Notes: generated from the letters alone by a model not told the origin. DNA of 64,000 bases from Streptococcus caballi DSM 19004 (GCF_000379985.1 NZ_KB904085.1:71813-135812); one strand, 5' to 3'. Shown: positions 1 to 9,550, numbered from the stretch's first letter. A program made the numbers and translations.

Positions 1-85
1 TATATTTGGTGACTTTTTGGTGACCTGATAGAGTTTAGACAAGTTTACCACCGTCAAACCCTTGATACGAAAGGAAGATACACTC

Positions 86-937
86 ATGGCAACAATTCAA
101 TGGTTCCCGGGCCATATGTCCAAGGCGCGCCGACAGGTTCAGGAAAATATTAAGCATGTTGACTTTGTGACTATTCTGGTCGATGCTCGCCTGCCCTTAT
201 CTAGTCAAAACCCTATGTTAACTAAGATTGTTGGTGATAAGCCTAAGCTTATGATTTTAAATAAGGCTGATCTTGCTGATAGTGTTCATACGGCACAATG
301 GCGCAGCTTCTTTGAGAGCCAAGGTATTAAGACCTTGGCGATTAACTCAAAAGAACAATCTACCGTTAAAAAAGTGACCGATGCCGCTAAGGAATTGATG
401 GCTGACAAGATTGAAAAGCTCCGCGAACGTGGTATTCAAAAGGAAACTTTACGAACTATGATTATCGGTATCCCCAATGCTGGCAAATCCACCCTGATGA
501 ACCGTCTAGCAGGAAAGAAAATTGCTGTTGTTGGCAATAAGCCGGGTGTTACCAAGGGGCAACAATGGCTAAAATCCAACAAAGATTTAGAAATTTTAGA
601 TACTCCAGGGATACTTTGGCCTAAGTTTGAAGATGAAGTTGTCGGACTAAAACTTGCGCTTACTGGTGCTATTAAAGACCAACTCTTACCTATGGATGAG
701 GTAACCATTTTCGGTTTAAACTATTTCAAGCAGCATTATGCCGATCGTTTGCTCGAACGTTATAAAGGGATTAATCTTGACGAAGAAGCACCTGAAATCA
801 TCATGGCTATGACTCAGAAACTTGGTTTTCGTGACGACTACGATCGTTTTTATAATCTTTTTGTTAAGGATGTACGTGATGGTAAACTAGGGCGTTACAC
901 GCTTGATATTGTCGGAGAAACTGATGGCAACGATTAA
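86..937 (+). CDS. rbgA: Ribosome biogenesis GTPase RbgA (YlqF)
   Basis: Circularly permuted GTPase required for late assembly of the 50S ribosomal subunit. The order of G motifs is permuted as expected: the G4 motif LNKADLAD comes first (about residue 60), then the P-loop [12 protein letters not shown] (about 130) and the G3 motif DTPG (about 180). The N-terminal [11 protein letters not shown] is the family signature. I chose the ATG at 86 because AAGGAAG lies 8 bases upstream and the protein then begins [11 protein letters not shown]; a TTG at 62 is in frame but has no ribosome site. Length is 283 residues, usual for the family. It overlaps rnhB by 14 bases, so the two are probably co-transcribed. 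Confidence 0.97.
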   Translation: MATIQWFPGHMSKARRQVQENIKHVDFVTILVDARLPLSSQNPMLTKIVGDKPKLMILNKADLADSVHTAQWRSFFESQGIKTLAINSKEQSTVKKVTDAAKELMADKIEKLRERGIQKETLRTMIIGIPNAGKSTLMNRLAGKKIAVVGNKPGVTKGQQWLKSNKDLEILDTPGILWPKFEDEVVGLKLALTGAIKDQLLPMDEVTIFGLNYFKQHYADRLLERYKGINLDEEAPEIIMAMTQKLGFRDDYDRFYNLFVKDVRDGKLGRYTLDIVGETDGND

Positions 938-1697
938 GGAAGTCAAACAGCAACTAGCAAGTCTCACAGAGCTTTCCGACCCAGCTTGGGCTGGCTTTGA
1001 AGCAGATAGCCGTGCAGGGGTTCAAACGGCCATTAGGCAGCGTAAAAAAGCCATTCAGGCTGATTTGGATGAAGATTTGCGTTTGGAAAATATGCTGCGC
1101 TACGAAAAAGATTTGTATGCACAAGGCTTCAATCAGATTGCTGGCATTGATGAAGTTGGTAGAGGCCCATTAGCAGGACCAGTGGTAGCAGCCTGCGTTA
1201 TTTTGCCGAAATATTGTAAAATCAAGGGACTTAATGATTCCAAAAAAATCCCTAAGTCTAAACATGAAGCCATTTATGAACAAGTTATGAAAGAGGCAAT
1301 GGCAGTAGGTATTGGAGTACAATCAAATGATGTCATCGATCGTGTTAATATCTATGAAGCGACCAAATTAGCTATGATAGAAGCAGTCGGAAAGATAAAG
1401 AAAGAACCAGATTATTTGTTGATTGATGCTATGAAGTTAGACTTAGCTATTCCTCAGCAATCTATCATCAAGGGAGATGCCAATTCTCTATCTATCGCGG
1501 CAGCTTCTATCGTTGCCAAGGTTACACGTGACCGTATGATGACAGCTTATGATAAGCAATACCCGGGCTATGCTTTTGCTCAAAATGCAGGTTATGGGAC
1601 AAAAGACCACCTCTCAGGACTTCATAATCTTGGTGTAACACCAATTCATCGCAGAACCTTTGAGCCAATAAAATCTATCCTAGGAGGGAATGACTAA
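924..1697 (+). CDS. rnhB: Ribonuclease HII
   Basis: Cleaves the RNA strand of RNA-DNA hybrids and starts removal of misincorporated ribonucleotides. The type 2 RNase H core is visible: [19 protein letters not shown] with the first Asp-Glu pair (about residues 72-90), LLIDAMKL with the third acidic residue (about 170) and the [14 protein letters not shown] stretch. The ATG at 924 (MATIKEVKQ) is preferred over the upstream start at 903 because GGAG sits 7 bases before it. It gives 257 residues, the normal streptococcal length. The start lies inside the end of rbgA, an arrangement common in Firmicutes. Confidence 0.97.
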   Translation: MATIKEVKQQLASLTELSDPAWAGFEADSRAGVQTAIRQRKKAIQADLDEDLRLENMLRYEKDLYAQGFNQIAGIDEVGRGPLAGPVVAACVILPKYCKIKGLNDSKKIPKSKHEAIYEQVMKEAMAVGIGVQSNDVIDRVNIYEATKLAMIEAVGKIKKEPDYLLIDAMKLDLAIPQQSIIKGDANSLSIAAASIVAKVTRDRMMTAYDKQYPGYAFAQNAGYGTKDHLSGLHNLGVTPIHRRTFEPIKSILGGND

Positions 1698-1699
1698 TC

Positions 1700-2713
1700 A
1701 TGTGGCTGTTTTTTCTACTTTTCTTGCTGTCACTGGGATTTTTTGTTCTTGCTTATTTTAAAGAACGACGCTCTATTTTTATAGCGCTTTTGGTTGTTAA
1801 TCTGTTTATTTGGTTAGGGATATGGATTCTTTCTGCTCGTATATTAGAAACGAATGACATTTTGCGCTTGCTAGGAATCGCTATTTTCGCAACCTTTTTA
1901 CTTTGTCTTATGCTTGGCCCCTTTTTCTTTTTATGCGCTCTTTATTATAATGGTTTTAAACTTCTAAAAAGTGAAGGGGTTCGTTTTCAAAACTTTTTGT
2001 CCCTTGGTTTGGCTCTTGCTATCACCTTTTATAGCTTTATTTTTCCTTTTATCACGAAGTATTTATCCTCCATCCCCGTTCTCAACTATTTCTTTTTCTA
2101 TCTAGGGATTTTAGTGGCTTATCTTGTGGGACTTAGTATACTTTATACTAGTTCTAGTTTTGTTAATTTAATCAACATTTTACCACCCAAACTAGATTAT
2201 GTTGTTGTTCTGGGGGCTGGCTTAATTGGTGAACAGGTTACACCACTTCTAGCGTCACGTATTGATAGAGGCATTGCTATTTATCATAAAAATCCAGGAA
2301 GTAAACTGATTATGTCAGGAGGTCAGGGGCCAGATGAAGTCATCTCTGAGGCACAAGCAATGACTAACTATGCTCTCGTAAAAGGAGTAGCAGCAGACGA
2401 TATTATTCTTGAGAACAAATCGACTAATACAAAAGAAAATATAAAATTTTCCCGCAATCTCATGACAAACGGAAGTCAATTCGCTCTTGTTACCAATTAC
2501 TATCATGTTTTTCGCGCCTTACTTATAGCACGACAAATGAGAATTAAATGTATTGGTTACGGTGCTAAAACAAAATTTTATTTTAGTTTAAATGCTTTCA
2601 TTCGTGAGTTCGTTGGTTATCTTGTCTATACTAAAAAATGGCATATAACTATACTTGGTGTACTAACTTTTGTGTTTATCATCGGGACAATCCTGACACA
2701 CCTTATTCAATGA
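1700..2713 (+). CDS. YdcF/SanA-family (DUF218) membrane protein
   Basis: The N-terminal 150 residues contain about four or five hydrophobic helices. They are followed by a DUF218 domain beginning YVVVLGAGLIGEQVTPLLASR, with SKLIMSGGQGPDE, the STNTKEN stretch and LVTNYYHVFRA; one more helix closes the protein near residue 320. Proteins with this layout are proposed to act in envelope or peptidoglycan physiology, but the substrate is unknown. AGGAGGG lies 11 bases before the ATG. Transcribed with rbgA-rnhB (2-base gap). The family assignment is firm; the function is not. Confidence 0.85.
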   Translation: MWLFFLLFLLSLGFFVLAYFKERRSIFIALLVVNLFIWLGIWILSARILETNDILRLLGIAIFATFLLCLMLGPFFFLCALYYNGFKLLKSEGVRFQNFLSLGLALAITFYSFIFPFITKYLSSIPVLNYFFFYLGILVAYLVGLSILYTSSSFVNLINILPPKLDYVVVLGAGLIGEQVTPLLASRIDRGIAIYHKNPGSKLIMSGGQGPDEVISEAQAMTNYALVKGVAADDIILENKSTNTKENIKFSRNLMTNGSQFALVTNYYHVFRALLIARQMRIKCIGYGAKTKFYFSLNAFIREFVGYLVYTKKWHITILGVLTFVFIIGTILTHLIQ

Positions 2714-2729
2714 CAATACGGAGGTAAAA

Positions 2730-3278
2730 ATGACAACAGAACGTGAAAAAATGCTGGCAGGCCAGCTTTATGATGCAGCTGATACTGAATTGAAGACCTT
2801 GCGCCTAGCTGCGCGTGAAAAAATGGCACAGTTCAATGATGAGCTTGACCGTAGCAAGCGAAAAGAACTTGTAAAAACCTGGTTTGGATCGACAGGCGAT
2901 AATGTGATGATTGAACCTCGATTTGCTTGTGATTATGGGGTTAATATCCATGTTGGTGAGAATTTTTATGCCAATTTTAACTGTACCATGCTTGATGTTT
3001 GTGAGATTCGTATTGGTGACAATGCAATGCTAGGACCGAATTGTCAACTATTGACCCCACTTCACCCACTTGACGCTATAGAGCGTATCTCTGGTCTGGA
3101 ATATGGCGCTCCAATCACTATTGGTAATAATGTTTGGCTTGGTGGCGGTGCAACTATTTTACCTGGAGTAACACTAGGCGATAATGTTGTTGTCGGAGCA
3201 GGAGCAGTAGTGACTAAATCTTTTGGAGACAATGTTGTCATAGCAGGGAATCCAGCTAAAATTATTAAAACACTTTAA
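2730..3278 (+). CDS. maa: Maltose/galactoside O-acetyltransferase (Maa/LacA family)
   Basis: Acetyl-CoA-dependent sugar O-acetyltransferase of the left-handed beta-helix (hexapeptide repeat) superfamily. Residues 1-60 form the helical Mac domain (MLAGQLYDAADTEL). The hexapeptide coil follows, with the family's catalytic-site region QLLTPLHPLDA carrying the conserved His, and the terminal signature AGNPAKIIKTL. Length is 182 residues, as expected. GGAGG is 5 bases upstream of the ATG. A strong hairpin terminator follows, so it ends the rbgA operon. The sugar substrate cannot be told from sequence. Confidence 0.92.
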   Translation: MTTEREKMLAGQLYDAADTELKTLRLAAREKMAQFNDELDRSKRKELVKTWFGSTGDNVMIEPRFACDYGVNIHVGENFYANFNCTMLDVCEIRIGDNAMLGPNCQLLTPLHPLDAIERISGLEYGAPITIGNNVWLGGGATILPGVTLGDNVVVGAGAVVTKSFGDNVVIAGNPAKIIKTL

Positions 3279-3289
3279 AATCTCATTCA

Positions 3290-3316
3290 AGCTCTGCTAT
3301 TTTTGCAGAGCTTTTT
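3290..3316 (+). terminator. Rho-independent terminator after maa
   Basis: AGCTCTGC (3290-3297) pairs with GCAGAGCT (3305-3312) over a 7-base T-rich loop and is followed by TTTT. It separates the rbgA-maa operon from dprA. Confidence 0.85.
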
Positions 3317-3322
3317 CGAATA
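3315..3322 (+). promoter_or_regulatory. Candidate SigX (ComX) box upstream of dprA
   Basis: TTCGAATA differs at one base from the streptococcal late-competence box TACGAATA. It lies 20 bases before the dprA start and has T-rich sequence upstream. dprA is a SigX-dependent late competence gene in pneumococcus, and radC in this window has a box in the same position, which supports the call. Confidence 0.6.
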
Positions 3323-3342
3323 ATCAAAGTGGAGGAACAAGC

Positions 3343-4185
3343 ATGAATAATTTTGAACTGTATAAATTGAAAAAAGCTGGATTGACTAATCTTAATATTA
3401 TCAACATTTTGGATTATCAGGCACGTGTTGGTAAATCCTTATCACTACGCGACATGGCTGTTGTGTCAAAGTGCAAAAACCCAATTCTTTTCATGGAGTC
3501 TTACAAGCACCTAGACAGTAAAACTCTGCGAGAAGAGTTTAATAGATATCCTAGTATTTCAATACTAGACCAAGAATATCCCCTAGAACTTAAAGAAATT
3601 TATAATCCACCAGTTCTGCTATTTTACCAAGGCAATCTGGATCTGCTGGCAAAGCCTAGGCTAGCAATCGTAGGCTCACGCAATTGCTCGGATGTGGGTG
3701 CAAAGTCTGTTCAGAAGCTGATTAAGGAGCTGGGGAACCAGTTTGTGATTGTGTCTGGCTTGGCGCGTGGTATTGATACTTGTGCTCATGTGGCGTCTTT
3801 GAAAAATGGTGGGACGAGCATTGCCATCATAGGAACTGGGCTTGATAGGTATTATCCTAAAGAAAATACCAAGCTGCAAGATTACATGGCTAAAAATCAT
3901 CTTGTCTTAACAGAATACGTAGCCGGCGAACAGCCTTTGAAATTTCATTTTCCAGAACGTAACCGTATCATTGCTGGATTAGCGCAGGGAGTCATCGTTG
4001 TCGAAGCTAAGATGCGTTCTGGTAGTCTTATCACTTGTGAACGTGCCTTAGAAGAAGGGCGAGACGTCTTTGCTGTTCCAGGAAATATTTTAGATGGAAA
4101 ATCTGATGGCTGCCACCATCTTATCCAAGAGGGCGCTAAGTGCGTTATGACAGGCTTAGACATTCTTTCTGAATATCAATTCTAA
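3343..4185 (+). CDS. dprA: DNA processing protein DprA (Smf)
   Basis: Binds incoming single-stranded DNA during transformation and loads RecA. The Rossmann-like core is clear: PRLAIVGSRNCSDVGAK (about residue 105), FVIVSGLARGIDTCAHVASL, IAIIGTGLDRYYPKEN, FPERNRIIAGLAQGVIVVEA and RSGSLITCERALEEGRDVFAVPG. A short N-terminal helical domain precedes it. Length 280 residues is normal for streptococci. GGAGG lies 7 bases upstream. With its probable SigX box it suggests that the organism has, or recently had, a competence system. Confidence 0.97.
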   Translation: MNNFELYKLKKAGLTNLNIINILDYQARVGKSLSLRDMAVVSKCKNPILFMESYKHLDSKTLREEFNRYPSISILDQEYPLELKEIYNPPVLLFYQGNLDLLAKPRLAIVGSRNCSDVGAKSVQKLIKELGNQFVIVSGLARGIDTCAHVASLKNGGTSIAIIGTGLDRYYPKENTKLQDYMAKNHLVLTEYVAGEQPLKFHFPERNRIIAGLAQGVIVVEAKMRSGSLITCERALEEGRDVFAVPGNILDGKSDGCHHLIQEGAKCVMTGLDILSEYQF

Positions 4186-4216
4186 TCCTTCTTTTCCTAT
4201 AGCAAAAAGTTTTTTA

Positions 4217-4245
4217 TTGACAGTTTAAGAAAAGTAAGTTATTAT
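4217..4245 (+). promoter_or_regulatory. topA promoter
   Basis: TTGACA (4217-4222) and TATTAT (4240-4245) are separated by exactly 17 bases, 45 bases upstream of the topA start. This is a near-consensus vegetative promoter. Confidence 0.75.
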
Positions 4246-4289
4246 GCTATAAGTTTGACATTGAAAACATGTAATTAGGAAGTGAATTT

Positions 4290-6428
4290 ATGGCAACAGC
4301 AACTGTTACAAAGAGAAAAACAAGCGCTAAAAAGACTGGTAAGAAAAACACTAGAAAAAAAGCGGCTACTAAAAAAAATTTGGTTATTGTGGAATCACCT
4401 GCTAAGGCTAAAACAATTGAAAAATATCTGGGTCGCAACTATAAGGTTGTAGCTTCGGTAGGACATATCCGTGATTTAAAGAAATCTAGCATGTCTATCG
4501 ACTTTGAAAACAATTATGAACCGCAGTATATCAATATTCGTGGCAAAGGTCCCTTGATTAATTCTCTTAAAAAAGAAGCTAAAAATGCTAAAAGTGTTTA
4601 TCTGGCTAGTGACCCTGATCGCGAAGGAGAAGCCATTTCATGGCATTTATCACATATCCTAGGACTTGACGAAAAAGCCAAAAATCGCGTTGTTTTCAAT
4701 GAAATTACTAAAGATGCTGTCAAAAATGCCTTTTTGGAGCCGCGTCAGATTGATATGGACTTGGTTGATGCACAGCAGGCACGTCGTGTTCTTGACCGTA
4801 TTGTGGGATACTCTATCTCACCAATTCTTTGGAAAAAAGTGAAAAAGGGCTTGTCAGCAGGTCGTGTTCAATCCGTCGCTCTCAAACTGATTATTGACCG
4901 CGAAAATGAAATTAAGGCTTTTAAACCCGAAGAATATTGGACAATTGATGGTGCTTTCAAAAAGGGCACACGTAAATTCCAGGCTTCCTTTTATGGCGTG
5001 GATGGTAAAAAGTTCAAACTTAATAATAACAGTGATGTCAAGGCAGTTTTGGCTCGCATTACTAGTGACGATTTCCTCGTTGAGAAGGTTGAGAAGAAAG
5101 AGCGTCGTCGCAATGCACCGCTTCCTTATACAACCTCATCCTTGCAACAAGATGCTGCAAATAAAATTAACTTCCGTACCCGAAAAACAATGATGGTTGC
5201 GCAGCAATTATATGAAGGAATCAATCTTGGCTCTGGTCAGCAGGGATTGATTACTTATATGCGTACCGACTCAACTCGTATCAGTCCTATAGCACAAGGT
5301 CAGGCAGCTGATTTTATTACTGAGCGATTTGGTAGTCAATATTCCAAACATGGCAATATGGTCAAAAATGCTAGCGGAGCTCAAGATGCTCACGAAGCGA
5401 TTCGTCCATCCAATGTTAACCAAACACCTGAATCTATTGCCAAATATTTGGATAAAGATCAGTTGAAACTTTACACGCTCATCTGGAATCGCTTTGTGGC
5501 TAGTCAGATGACCTCAGCTGTCTTTGATACTATGAAAGTTACCTTGACTCAAAACGGTGTCATTTTCACAGCCAACGGTAGTCAGATTAAATTTGACGGT
5601 TATTTGGCTGTTTATAACGATTCTGATAAAAATAAAATGTTACCAGACATGGCAGAAGGTGAGATTGTTAAAAAGATCAATACACAACCTGAACAGCATT
5701 TCACCCAGCCACCTGCTCGCTATTCAGAAGCAACGCTGATTAAGACTCTAGAGGAAAACGGTGTCGGACGTCCTTCAACCTATGCTCCAACTTTGGAAAC
5801 CATCCAAAAACGCTACTATGTCAGGCTAGCAGCCAAACGCTTTGAACCAACTGAGTTAGGAGAAATTGTCAATGGTCTCATCGTTCAATTTTTCCCTGAC
5901 ATTGTTGATGTTAAATTCACAGCGGAGATGGAAGGAAAGCTGGACGAAGTTGAGCTTGGCAAGGAGCAGTGGCAGAAAGTTATTGATGACTTTTATAAAC
6001 CGTTCGAAAAAGAATTAACTAAGGCTGAGACCGAAATGGAGAAAATCCAAATCAAAGACGAACCAGCTGGCTTTGACTGTGATGTTTGTGGACACCCTAT
6101 GGTGATCAAGCTTGGTCGCTATGGCAAATTCTATGCTTGCTCAAATTTCCCAGAATGTCACAATACTAAAGCAATTACTAAAGAGATTGGTGTCACCTGC
6201 CCAATCTGCGGCAAAGGCCAGGTCATTGAACGTAAAACTAAACGTAACCGTATTTTTTATGGTTGCGACCGTTATCCAGAGTGTGAGTTTACGTCGTGGG
6301 ATCTGCCAGTTGGTCGTTCTTGTCCTAAATCTGGTGATTTCCTCGTTGAGAAGAAAATTCGTGGTGGCGGAAAACAAGTCGTTTGTAGTAGCGAAAAGTG
6401 TGACTACAAGGAAGAAGTGGTTAAATAG
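4290..6428 (+). CDS. topA: DNA topoisomerase I
   Basis: Type IA topoisomerase that relaxes negative supercoils. The TOPRIM domain starts at [19 protein letters not shown] (about residue 30) and holds the [14 protein letters not shown] acidic motif. The catalytic Tyr lies in the stretch [14 protein letters not shown], and [15 protein letters not shown] is the family signature. At the C-terminus two zinc-ribbon cysteine clusters are visible (CDVCGHPM...CSNFPEC; CPICGKG...CDRYPEC), with a third, degenerate one. A lysine-rich N-terminal leader of about 28 residues precedes the TOPRIM domain, as in other streptococci. AGGAAG is upstream of the ATG. Length 712 residues, complete. Confidence 0.98.
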   Translation: MATATVTKRKTSAKKTGKKNTRKKAATKKNLVIVESPAKAKTIEKYLGRNYKVVASVGHIRDLKKSSMSIDFENNYEPQYINIRGKGPLINSLKKEAKNAKSVYLASDPDREGEAISWHLSHILGLDEKAKNRVVFNEITKDAVKNAFLEPRQIDMDLVDAQQARRVLDRIVGYSISPILWKKVKKGLSAGRVQSVALKLIIDRENEIKAFKPEEYWTIDGAFKKGTRKFQASFYGVDGKKFKLNNNSDVKAVLARITSDDFLVEKVEKKERRRNAPLPYTTSSLQQDAANKINFRTRKTMMVAQQLYEGINLGSGQQGLITYMRTDSTRISPIAQGQAADFITERFGSQYSKHGNMVKNASGAQDAHEAIRPSNVNQTPESIAKYLDKDQLKLYTLIWNRFVASQMTSAVFDTMKVTLTQNGVIFTANGSQIKFDGYLAVYNDSDKNKMLPDMAEGEIVKKINTQPEQHFTQPPARYSEATLIKTLEENGVGRPSTYAPTLETIQKRYYVRLAAKRFEPTELGEIVNGLIVQFFPDIVDVKFTAEMEGKLDEVELGKEQWQKVIDDFYKPFEKELTKAETEMEKIQIKDEPAGFDCDVCGHPMVIKLGRYGKFYACSNFPECHNTKAITKEIGVTCPICGKGQVIERKTKRNRIFYGCDRYPECEFTSWDLPVGRSCPKSGDFLVEKKIRGGGKQVVCSSEKCDYKEEVVK

Positions 6429-6487
6429 TCGCAAAAAGGGATTTCCTAAGATATTTAGAATGATTTCCCGTATAAAGTCTATGAAGT

Positions 6488-6555
6488 CCGTTATAATGGA
6501 AAAAACAAAAAATTGCCGTTATAATGGACTTTTTTATTTTATCTGTTATAATAGA
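6488..6555 (+). repeat. Three phased GTTATAAT repeats upstream of satD
   Basis: Three copies of a 13-base unit stand at 6488-6500 (CCGTTATAATGGA), 6516-6528 (CCGTTATAATGGA) and 6543-6555 (CTGTTATAATAGA), at steps of 28 and 27 bases. They fill the gap between topA and satD. Each contains TATAAT, but I see no good -35 element at the right distance for all three, so repeated operators are as likely as a set of -10 boxes. SatD carries a helix-turn-helix and could bind them (inference). Confidence 0.7.
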
Positions 6556-6571
6556 CTTTGAGGTGACTTTT

Positions 6572-7246
6572 ATGATGTATTTTGCTTTAATTGGAGATTT
6601 AATAAATTCCAAGTCGTTACCTAATCGTTCAGAAGTGCAAAATATTTTAAAATCTTGTCTAGAACGCCTAAATCAAGATTATGAAACAGTATTGGCTTCG
6701 AAGTTTTCTGTCACTTTAGGAGATGAATTTCAGGGACTTTTAAGAATGGAAGCTCCTATATTTCACATTATTGATCAAATTGAAACAGCCTTGCTACCGT
6801 GTAGTATCCGTTTTGGTCTTGGAATGGGAGAAATAAAGACAAGTATCAACCCAGAACAAAGTTTAGGTGCTGATGGCCCTGCATATTGGTATGCTAGAGA
6901 AGCGATTAACCATATTCATCAGAAAAATGATTATGGCAATACCCAGATAGCAGTAAAGTGCAAAGATCCATTAACTACAGAGGTCGTTAATAGTCTTATA
7001 TCGGCAGGGGAAGCTATCAAAGTCAATTGGCGAGCTAGCCAAAGAATTATACTTGACGAGCTTTTAGAGTTAGGAATTTACGACGAACGTTTTGACCAGC
7101 AGCATCTAAGTGAGAGGCTTAAAATAAGTTCTAGTGCCCTATCAAAACGTTTGAAGAGTAGTAGTCTCAAGGTGTACTTGCGAACTCGTAAGACCGCTTT
7201 GACGGTTCTCAGAGAAAGCAGTCGAATGAAGGAGGAAGAGCAATGA
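6572..7246 (+). CDS. satD: SatD family protein (cyclase-like core plus helix-turn-helix)
   Basis: SatD is named from an acid-tolerance locus of Streptococcus mutans; its biochemical role is not established as far as I know. The N-terminal half shows ALIGDLINS (residues 5-13), VTLGDEFQGLL (about 47-57), SIRFGLGMGEI (about 78-88) and GADGPAYWYAREAI (about 99-112). These recall the two metal-binding Asp segments, the GIxxGE strand and the G-x-x-V-N-x-A-x-R segment of class III nucleotide cyclases. The C-terminus has a helix-turn-helix, LSERLKISSSALSKRL (about 182-197). The start at 6572 follows GAGGTG; an alternative ATG is one codon later. It overlaps satE by ATGA. The family call is firm, the cyclase link is my inference. 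Confidence 0.85.
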   Translation: MMYFALIGDLINSKSLPNRSEVQNILKSCLERLNQDYETVLASKFSVTLGDEFQGLLRMEAPIFHIIDQIETALLPCSIRFGLGMGEIKTSINPEQSLGADGPAYWYAREAINHIHQKNDYGNTQIAVKCKDPLTTEVVNSLISAGEAIKVNWRASQRIILDELLELGIYDERFDQQHLSERLKISSSALSKRLKSSSLKVYLRTRKTALTVLRESSRMKEEEQ

Positions 7247-7956
7247 CTGGACTTTCACATATTTTGAGCGATAATCCTATATTGACTAGTTTGCTAATTT
7301 GTCATTTCCTCTCTGACTTCCAGCTACAAAGTCAACGAGTTGCTGATAGAAAGAGTTCTAACCTTATTTATCTATCTTTTCATCTAGTTGGTGTTGCTAT
7401 TCCGCTACTCATCATGACAGTGCTTCAGCCTAAAATTTGGTGGCTTGCTCTGCTTATCTGGATAAGTCACGCATGTATAGATTATTTCAAACCACGATTA
7501 ACAAGGCTTCTGAAACTTACTCAAAGTGCCAGTTTCTCGCTGGACCAGATGCTGCATCTGGTTATCATTATTCTTCTAGGCTTATCAGCTCGAAATTACG
7601 TTTTACCCGAATGGTTATCACCAACTAGTTTAAATCTTATTTTGTTCGTGGTTTTAATTACTAAACCAACCAATATTGCGTTTAAATTGTATTTTACAAA
7701 ATACCAACCCAAAGATATTGGAAAAATGGACACAATTCCTGGTGCAGGGGCAACTATTGGTTTGTTAGAGCGAATTATCATTGCGGTTTGTCTGTATTTC
7801 AATCAATTCGCTTCAATCGGCTTGGTTTTCACAGCCAAGTCTATTGCGCGCTATGATAAGATATCTAAAGATCCGGCATTTGCAGAATATTATCTAATTG
7901 GCTCACTTTTCAGTATCTTAAGCGTTTTATTGGTGGCGTGGATTTGCTTATTTTAG
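7243..7956 (+). CDS. satE: DUF3307 membrane protein (SatE)
   Basis: Integral membrane protein with about six hydrophobic segments. The DUF3307 hallmark is the first helix, LLICHFLSDFQLQSQRVADRKSS (about residues 17-39), with an intramembrane His and Asp followed by Gln; HACIDYFKP (about 76) carries a second His-Asp pair. It is translationally coupled to satD through ATGA, which implies that the two work together. Partner families are linked in many Firmicutes, but the function is unknown; acid tolerance is inferred only from the S. mutans name. Confidence 0.85.
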   Translation: MTGLSHILSDNPILTSLLICHFLSDFQLQSQRVADRKSSNLIYLSFHLVGVAIPLLIMTVLQPKIWWLALLIWISHACIDYFKPRLTRLLKLTQSASFSLDQMLHLVIIILLGLSARNYVLPEWLSPTSLNLILFVVLITKPTNIAFKLYFTKYQPKDIGKMDTIPGAGATIGLLERIIIAVCLYFNQFASIGLVFTAKSIARYDKISKDPAFAEYYLIGSLFSILSVLLVAWICLF

Positions 7957-7979
7957 ATAGAGTGATGAATTTAATAGAA

Positions 7980-7995
7980 TAGTATCGTAATACTA
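7980..7995. repeat. Palindrome TAGTAT-N4-ATACTA, copy 1
   Basis: TAGTAT and ATACTA are perfect inverted arms around CGTA, just after satE. A second copy with the same geometry lies at 8110-8125. Together they bracket the presumed trmFO promoter, so a shared DNA-binding protein is possible. Confidence 0.5.
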
Positions 7996-8023
7996 ATTTT
8001 CTAAGTAGCCTTCTCTACGAAGC

Positions 8024-8052
8024 TTGACTTTTGAATAGTAAATATATTATAT
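8024..8052 (+). promoter_or_regulatory. Candidate trmFO promoter
   Basis: TTGACT (8024-8029) followed after 17 bases by TTATAT (8047-8052), or after 15 bases by TATTAT. It lies in the AT-rich gap between satE and trmFO and would give a leader of about 130 bases. Confidence 0.4.
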
Positions 8053-8109
8053 CTTTTTCAAAGAATTCAGTGAAGAATTGTTCAAAATCAAAGTTATTAA
8101 TATTTAATT

Positions 8110-8125
8110 TGGTATTTTAATACTA
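8110..8125. repeat. Palindrome TGGTAT-N4-ATACTA, copy 2
   Basis: Second copy of the TRGTAT-N4-ATACTA palindrome found at 7980, 65 bases upstream of the trmFO start. One arm base differs. Confidence 0.5.
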
Positions 8126-8190
8126 AATAATTGAAATTAAAATTTTAGAAAGATTTGTGGGAATTTTTTTCCCAAAGAGGTATTAGTGTC

Positions 8191-9525
8191 ATGTCTCAAT
8201 CTTATATCAATGTTATCGGTGCAGGTTTAGCTGGTTCCGAAGCAGCTTACCAAATTGCTAAACGCGGCGTTCCAGTCAAGTTATACGAAATGCGTGGTGT
8301 CAAATCAACACCACAACATAAAACTAGTCATTTTGCTGAGTTGGTTTGTTCTAATTCGTTTCGTGGTGACAGTTTAACAAATGCTGTCGGTCTACTCAAA
8401 GAAGAAATGCGTCGCTTGGATTCTCTAATCATGCGTGCGGGAGAGGCACACCGTGTACCAGCAGGCGGTGCTATGGCAGTTGATCGTGAAGGTTATGCTC
8501 AGGCAGTAACAGCTGAAATCGAAAATCATCCGTTGATTGAAGTGATTCGTGATGAAATTGTTGAGATTCCAGATGATGCCATCACAGTTATCGCAACTGG
8601 CCCTTTGACTTCAGATGCTCTAGCTGCAAAAATTCACGAGTTCAATGGCGGTGATGGATTTTATTTCTACGACGCAGCAGCACCGATTGTAGAAAAAAGC
8701 ACTATAAACATGGACAAAGTTTATCTCAAATCGCGCTATGATAAGGGAGAAGCAGCCTACCTTAACTGTCCAATGACCAAGGAAGAGTTTCTGGCTTTCC
8801 AGGAAGCTTTGATTCATGCTGAAGAAGCTCCGCTTAATTCCTTTGAGAAAGAAAAGTACTTTGAAGGCTGTATGCCAATTGAAGTCATGGCTAAGCGCGG
8901 TGTGAAAACTATGCTCTATGGACCGATGAAACCAGTTGGTCTGGAATATCCGGATGACTACAAAGGACCGCGTGACGGCGAGTACAAGACACCTTATGCA
9001 GTCGTGCAATTACGTCAAGATAATGCAGCTGGTTCGCTCTACAACATTGTCGGCTTCCAGACACATCTTAAATGGGGTGAACAAAAGCGAGTCTTCTCCA
9101 TGATTCCAGGTCTAGAAAATGCAGAATTCGTCCGTTACGGTGTCATGCACCGCAATTCTTACATGGATTCACCAAATTTGCTAAATCCAACTTTTGCGAC
9201 GCGTCGGAATCCAAATCTTTTCTTTGCTGGTCAAATGACTGGTGTCGAAGGCTATGTTGAATCAGCTGCTAGTGGACTTGTGGCAGGGATTAATGCCGTG
9301 CGTCGCTTCAAAGGCGAAGAGGAAGTTATCTTCCCACAAACAACAGCGATTGGTGCATTGCCACACTACATCACCCATACAGAAAGTAAACACTTCCAAC
9401 CTATGAATGTCAACTTCGGCATTATCAAAGAGCTTGACGGGCCGCGTATTCGCGATAAAAAAGCCCGCTATGAAAAAATTGCAGAGCGCGCCTTAGCAGA
9501 TTTAGATGCTTATTTGGATTGTTAA
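8191..9525 (+). CDS. trmFO: tRNA m5U54 methyltransferase TrmFO (folate-dependent)
   Basis: Uses methylenetetrahydrofolate and FADH2 to methylate U54 in the T loop of tRNA. The FAD-binding motif [19 protein letters not shown] opens the protein. [29 protein letters not shown] (from about residue 48) is the family signature with the conserved Cys, and [23 protein letters not shown] near the C-terminus completes the GidA-like fold. I start at 8191 ([12 protein letters not shown]), which follows AGAGG; the in-frame ATG at 8155 has no ribosome site. Length 444 residues is standard. Confidence 0.98.
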   Translation: MSQSYINVIGAGLAGSEAAYQIAKRGVPVKLYEMRGVKSTPQHKTSHFAELVCSNSFRGDSLTNAVGLLKEEMRRLDSLIMRAGEAHRVPAGGAMAVDREGYAQAVTAEIENHPLIEVIRDEIVEIPDDAITVIATGPLTSDALAAKIHEFNGGDGFYFYDAAAPIVEKSTINMDKVYLKSRYDKGEAAYLNCPMTKEEFLAFQEALIHAEEAPLNSFEKEKYFEGCMPIEVMAKRGVKTMLYGPMKPVGLEYPDDYKGPRDGEYKTPYAVVQLRQDNAAGSLYNIVGFQTHLKWGEQKRVFSMIPGLENAEFVRYGVMHRNSYMDSPNLLNPTFATRRNPNLFFAGQMTGVEGYVESAASGLVAGINAVRRFKGEEEVIFPQTTAIGALPHYITHTESKHFQPMNVNFGIIKELDGPRIRDKKARYEKIAERALADLDAYLDC

Positions 9526-9550
9526 GCAGCTGGTCAATATATTAGACTAA

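Noticed and set aside
436..708. Minus-strand open frame of 90 codons inside rbgA
   Set aside because: Antisense shadow of a clearly coding gene, no ribosome site and no recognisable protein features.
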